Assembly: GCF_024399415.1 (NCBI RefSeq)
Contig: NZ_CP029257.1
Coordinates: forward strand, 581,501-645,500
DNA length: 64,000 nucleotides
Origin: Streptococcus oralis
GTDB taxonomy: Bacteria > Bacillota > Bacilli > Lactobacillales > Streptococcaceae
Direction of reading: 5' to 3'
Both the position numbers and the translations under genes were made by a program. The first letter of the stretch is position 1, and the number at the start of each line of letters is the position of its first letter. Shown here in pieces: positions 63,528 through 64,000 of the stretch. A model generated the notes under the pieces. That model saw nothing but the letters and a program-made list of their open reading frames with translations, searched no databases and was not told the origin of the DNA.

Positions 63528-64000
63528 TTGTTTGTCTTCTTTTTTAGTTTCCTGGTGGAAGATATTTTGCCAAGTTTCATGGCGACGCCAGATACTGGTG
63601 TGGACGATACCATCTAACTCATAGCAAATGAGCTTGGTTTTCTGACTAATGGAAGTGATTTGAATATCCTTAATAGTAGCTTTAAGTTCTTTTTCGGCTT
63701 GATAAGCGACTTTATCCATCTGCTCTCCATCTTGACGGATATAGAGAAAGTCCTCAGCAAGGAGTTCTTCTAGCTGATTTCCTTGGTCAATCAATTGCTC
63801 ACGCATGAGCAGTTTTTTGTAGACATTGTCTAAAATTTCGTCCTCAGGTATGGGAGCTGGCTCGATATGAACATCGGTATCAAAGACTCCAAAACGTTCT
63901 TCCAGCATGGATTCGACCTGGTCCGCAATCTCGTGACTTTCATAGACAGATAGGTCAGGATTCATCTCCAGGGTGATATCAAGGTAGATATTGCTACCGT
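63525..64000 (-). CDS. Cation diffusion facilitator transporter, C-terminal part (start outside window)
   Basis: The frame is open to the window end and ends at 63525. The visible ~158 residues are the cytoplasmic C-terminal domain: GSNIYLDITLEMNPDLSVYE, then HEIADQVESMLEERFGVFDTDVHIEP, the ZT_dimer-like fold of CDF zinc/manganese/iron exporters, followed by a helical extension. The membrane part lies beyond base 64000. An ATG at 63965 is internal and should not be taken as the start. Confidence 0.85.
   Translation of the reverse strand, partial: GSNIYLDITLEMNPDLSVYESHEIADQVESMLEERFGVFDTDVHIEPAPIPEDEILDNVYKKLLMREQLIDQGNQLEELLAEDFLYIRQDGEQMDKVAYQAEKELKATIKDIQITSISQKTKLICYELDGIVHTSIWRRHETWQNIFHQETKKEDKQ

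Overview
The window comes from a low-GC, chain-forming firmicute of the Streptococcus mitis group (mitis/oralis/pneumoniae relatives). The evidence is a BOX-type intergenic repeat (boxC+boxA form) at 43021-43125, YSIRK-type zinc metalloproteases of the Zmp/IgA1-protease family, and a core gene order typical of this group (divIVA-ileS, rpsO-cadD, cdaA-cdaR-glmM, rapZ-yvcK-whiA, clpX-ysxC). No rRNA or tRNA genes were seen.

Layout. 1-3.6 kb: 3' end of divIVA, then ileS behind a T-box leader. 3.8-25.4 kb: an accessory surface-protease island of three giant M26 metalloproteases in tandem (2644, 2141 and 1829 aa). Each has an N-terminal LPxTG sorting signal, G5 and other repeat modules and an HEMTH zinc site. 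The second and third are each followed by one of two paralogous small membrane-protein genes. 25.5-31.1 kb: a small membrane protein, gpmA, and a TetR regulator divergent from a two-gene FtsX-type ABC exporter, with two identical operator half-site pairs over face-to-face promoters. 31.2-33.5 kb: rpsO, then a mosaic of repeats holding a three-repeat orphan CRISPR array, a sequence that looks like a pMV158-type (MOBV) plasmid oriT, a Cys-rich mini-ORF and the cadmium-resistance gene cadD, flanked by ~330-bp direct repeats. 33.5-37.1 kb: a siderophore/iron ABC importer (permease, ATPase, lipoprotein) with an overlapping siderophore-esterase-like hydrolase. 37.1-45.2 kb: plsC-type acyltransferase, P-type ATPase, trmK, Nif3-like protein, FAD oxidoreductase, galE and a membrane glycosyltransferase. 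45.3-46.15 kb: an AT-rich PD-(D/E)XK nuclease-like gene followed by a duplicated remnant of the glycosyltransferase 3' end. 46.2-64 kb: ordinary housekeeping operons (ferredoxin, LysM protein, cmk, folA, clpX, ysxC, ridA, rapZ, yvcK, whiA, ferredoxin-NADP reductase, cdaA, cdaR, glmM, degV, dapB, cca, an ABC-F ATPase) ending in a partial cation-diffusion-facilitator gene.

How the parts fit. The protease island probably grew by tandem duplication, because zmp1 and zmp2 share the same promoter/leader and the two small membrane genes share another promoter. Repeat arrays inside the proteases are still changing length (an apparently perfect 324-bp tandem duplication in zmp1). The rpsO-cadD interval looks like a scar of mobile DNA: plasmid oriT, metal-resistance gene, direct repeats and an orphan CRISPR within 2 kb. 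The iron operon carries import and a hydrolase that could open the imported ferric siderophore. The rest is conserved core metabolism and cell-cycle functions.
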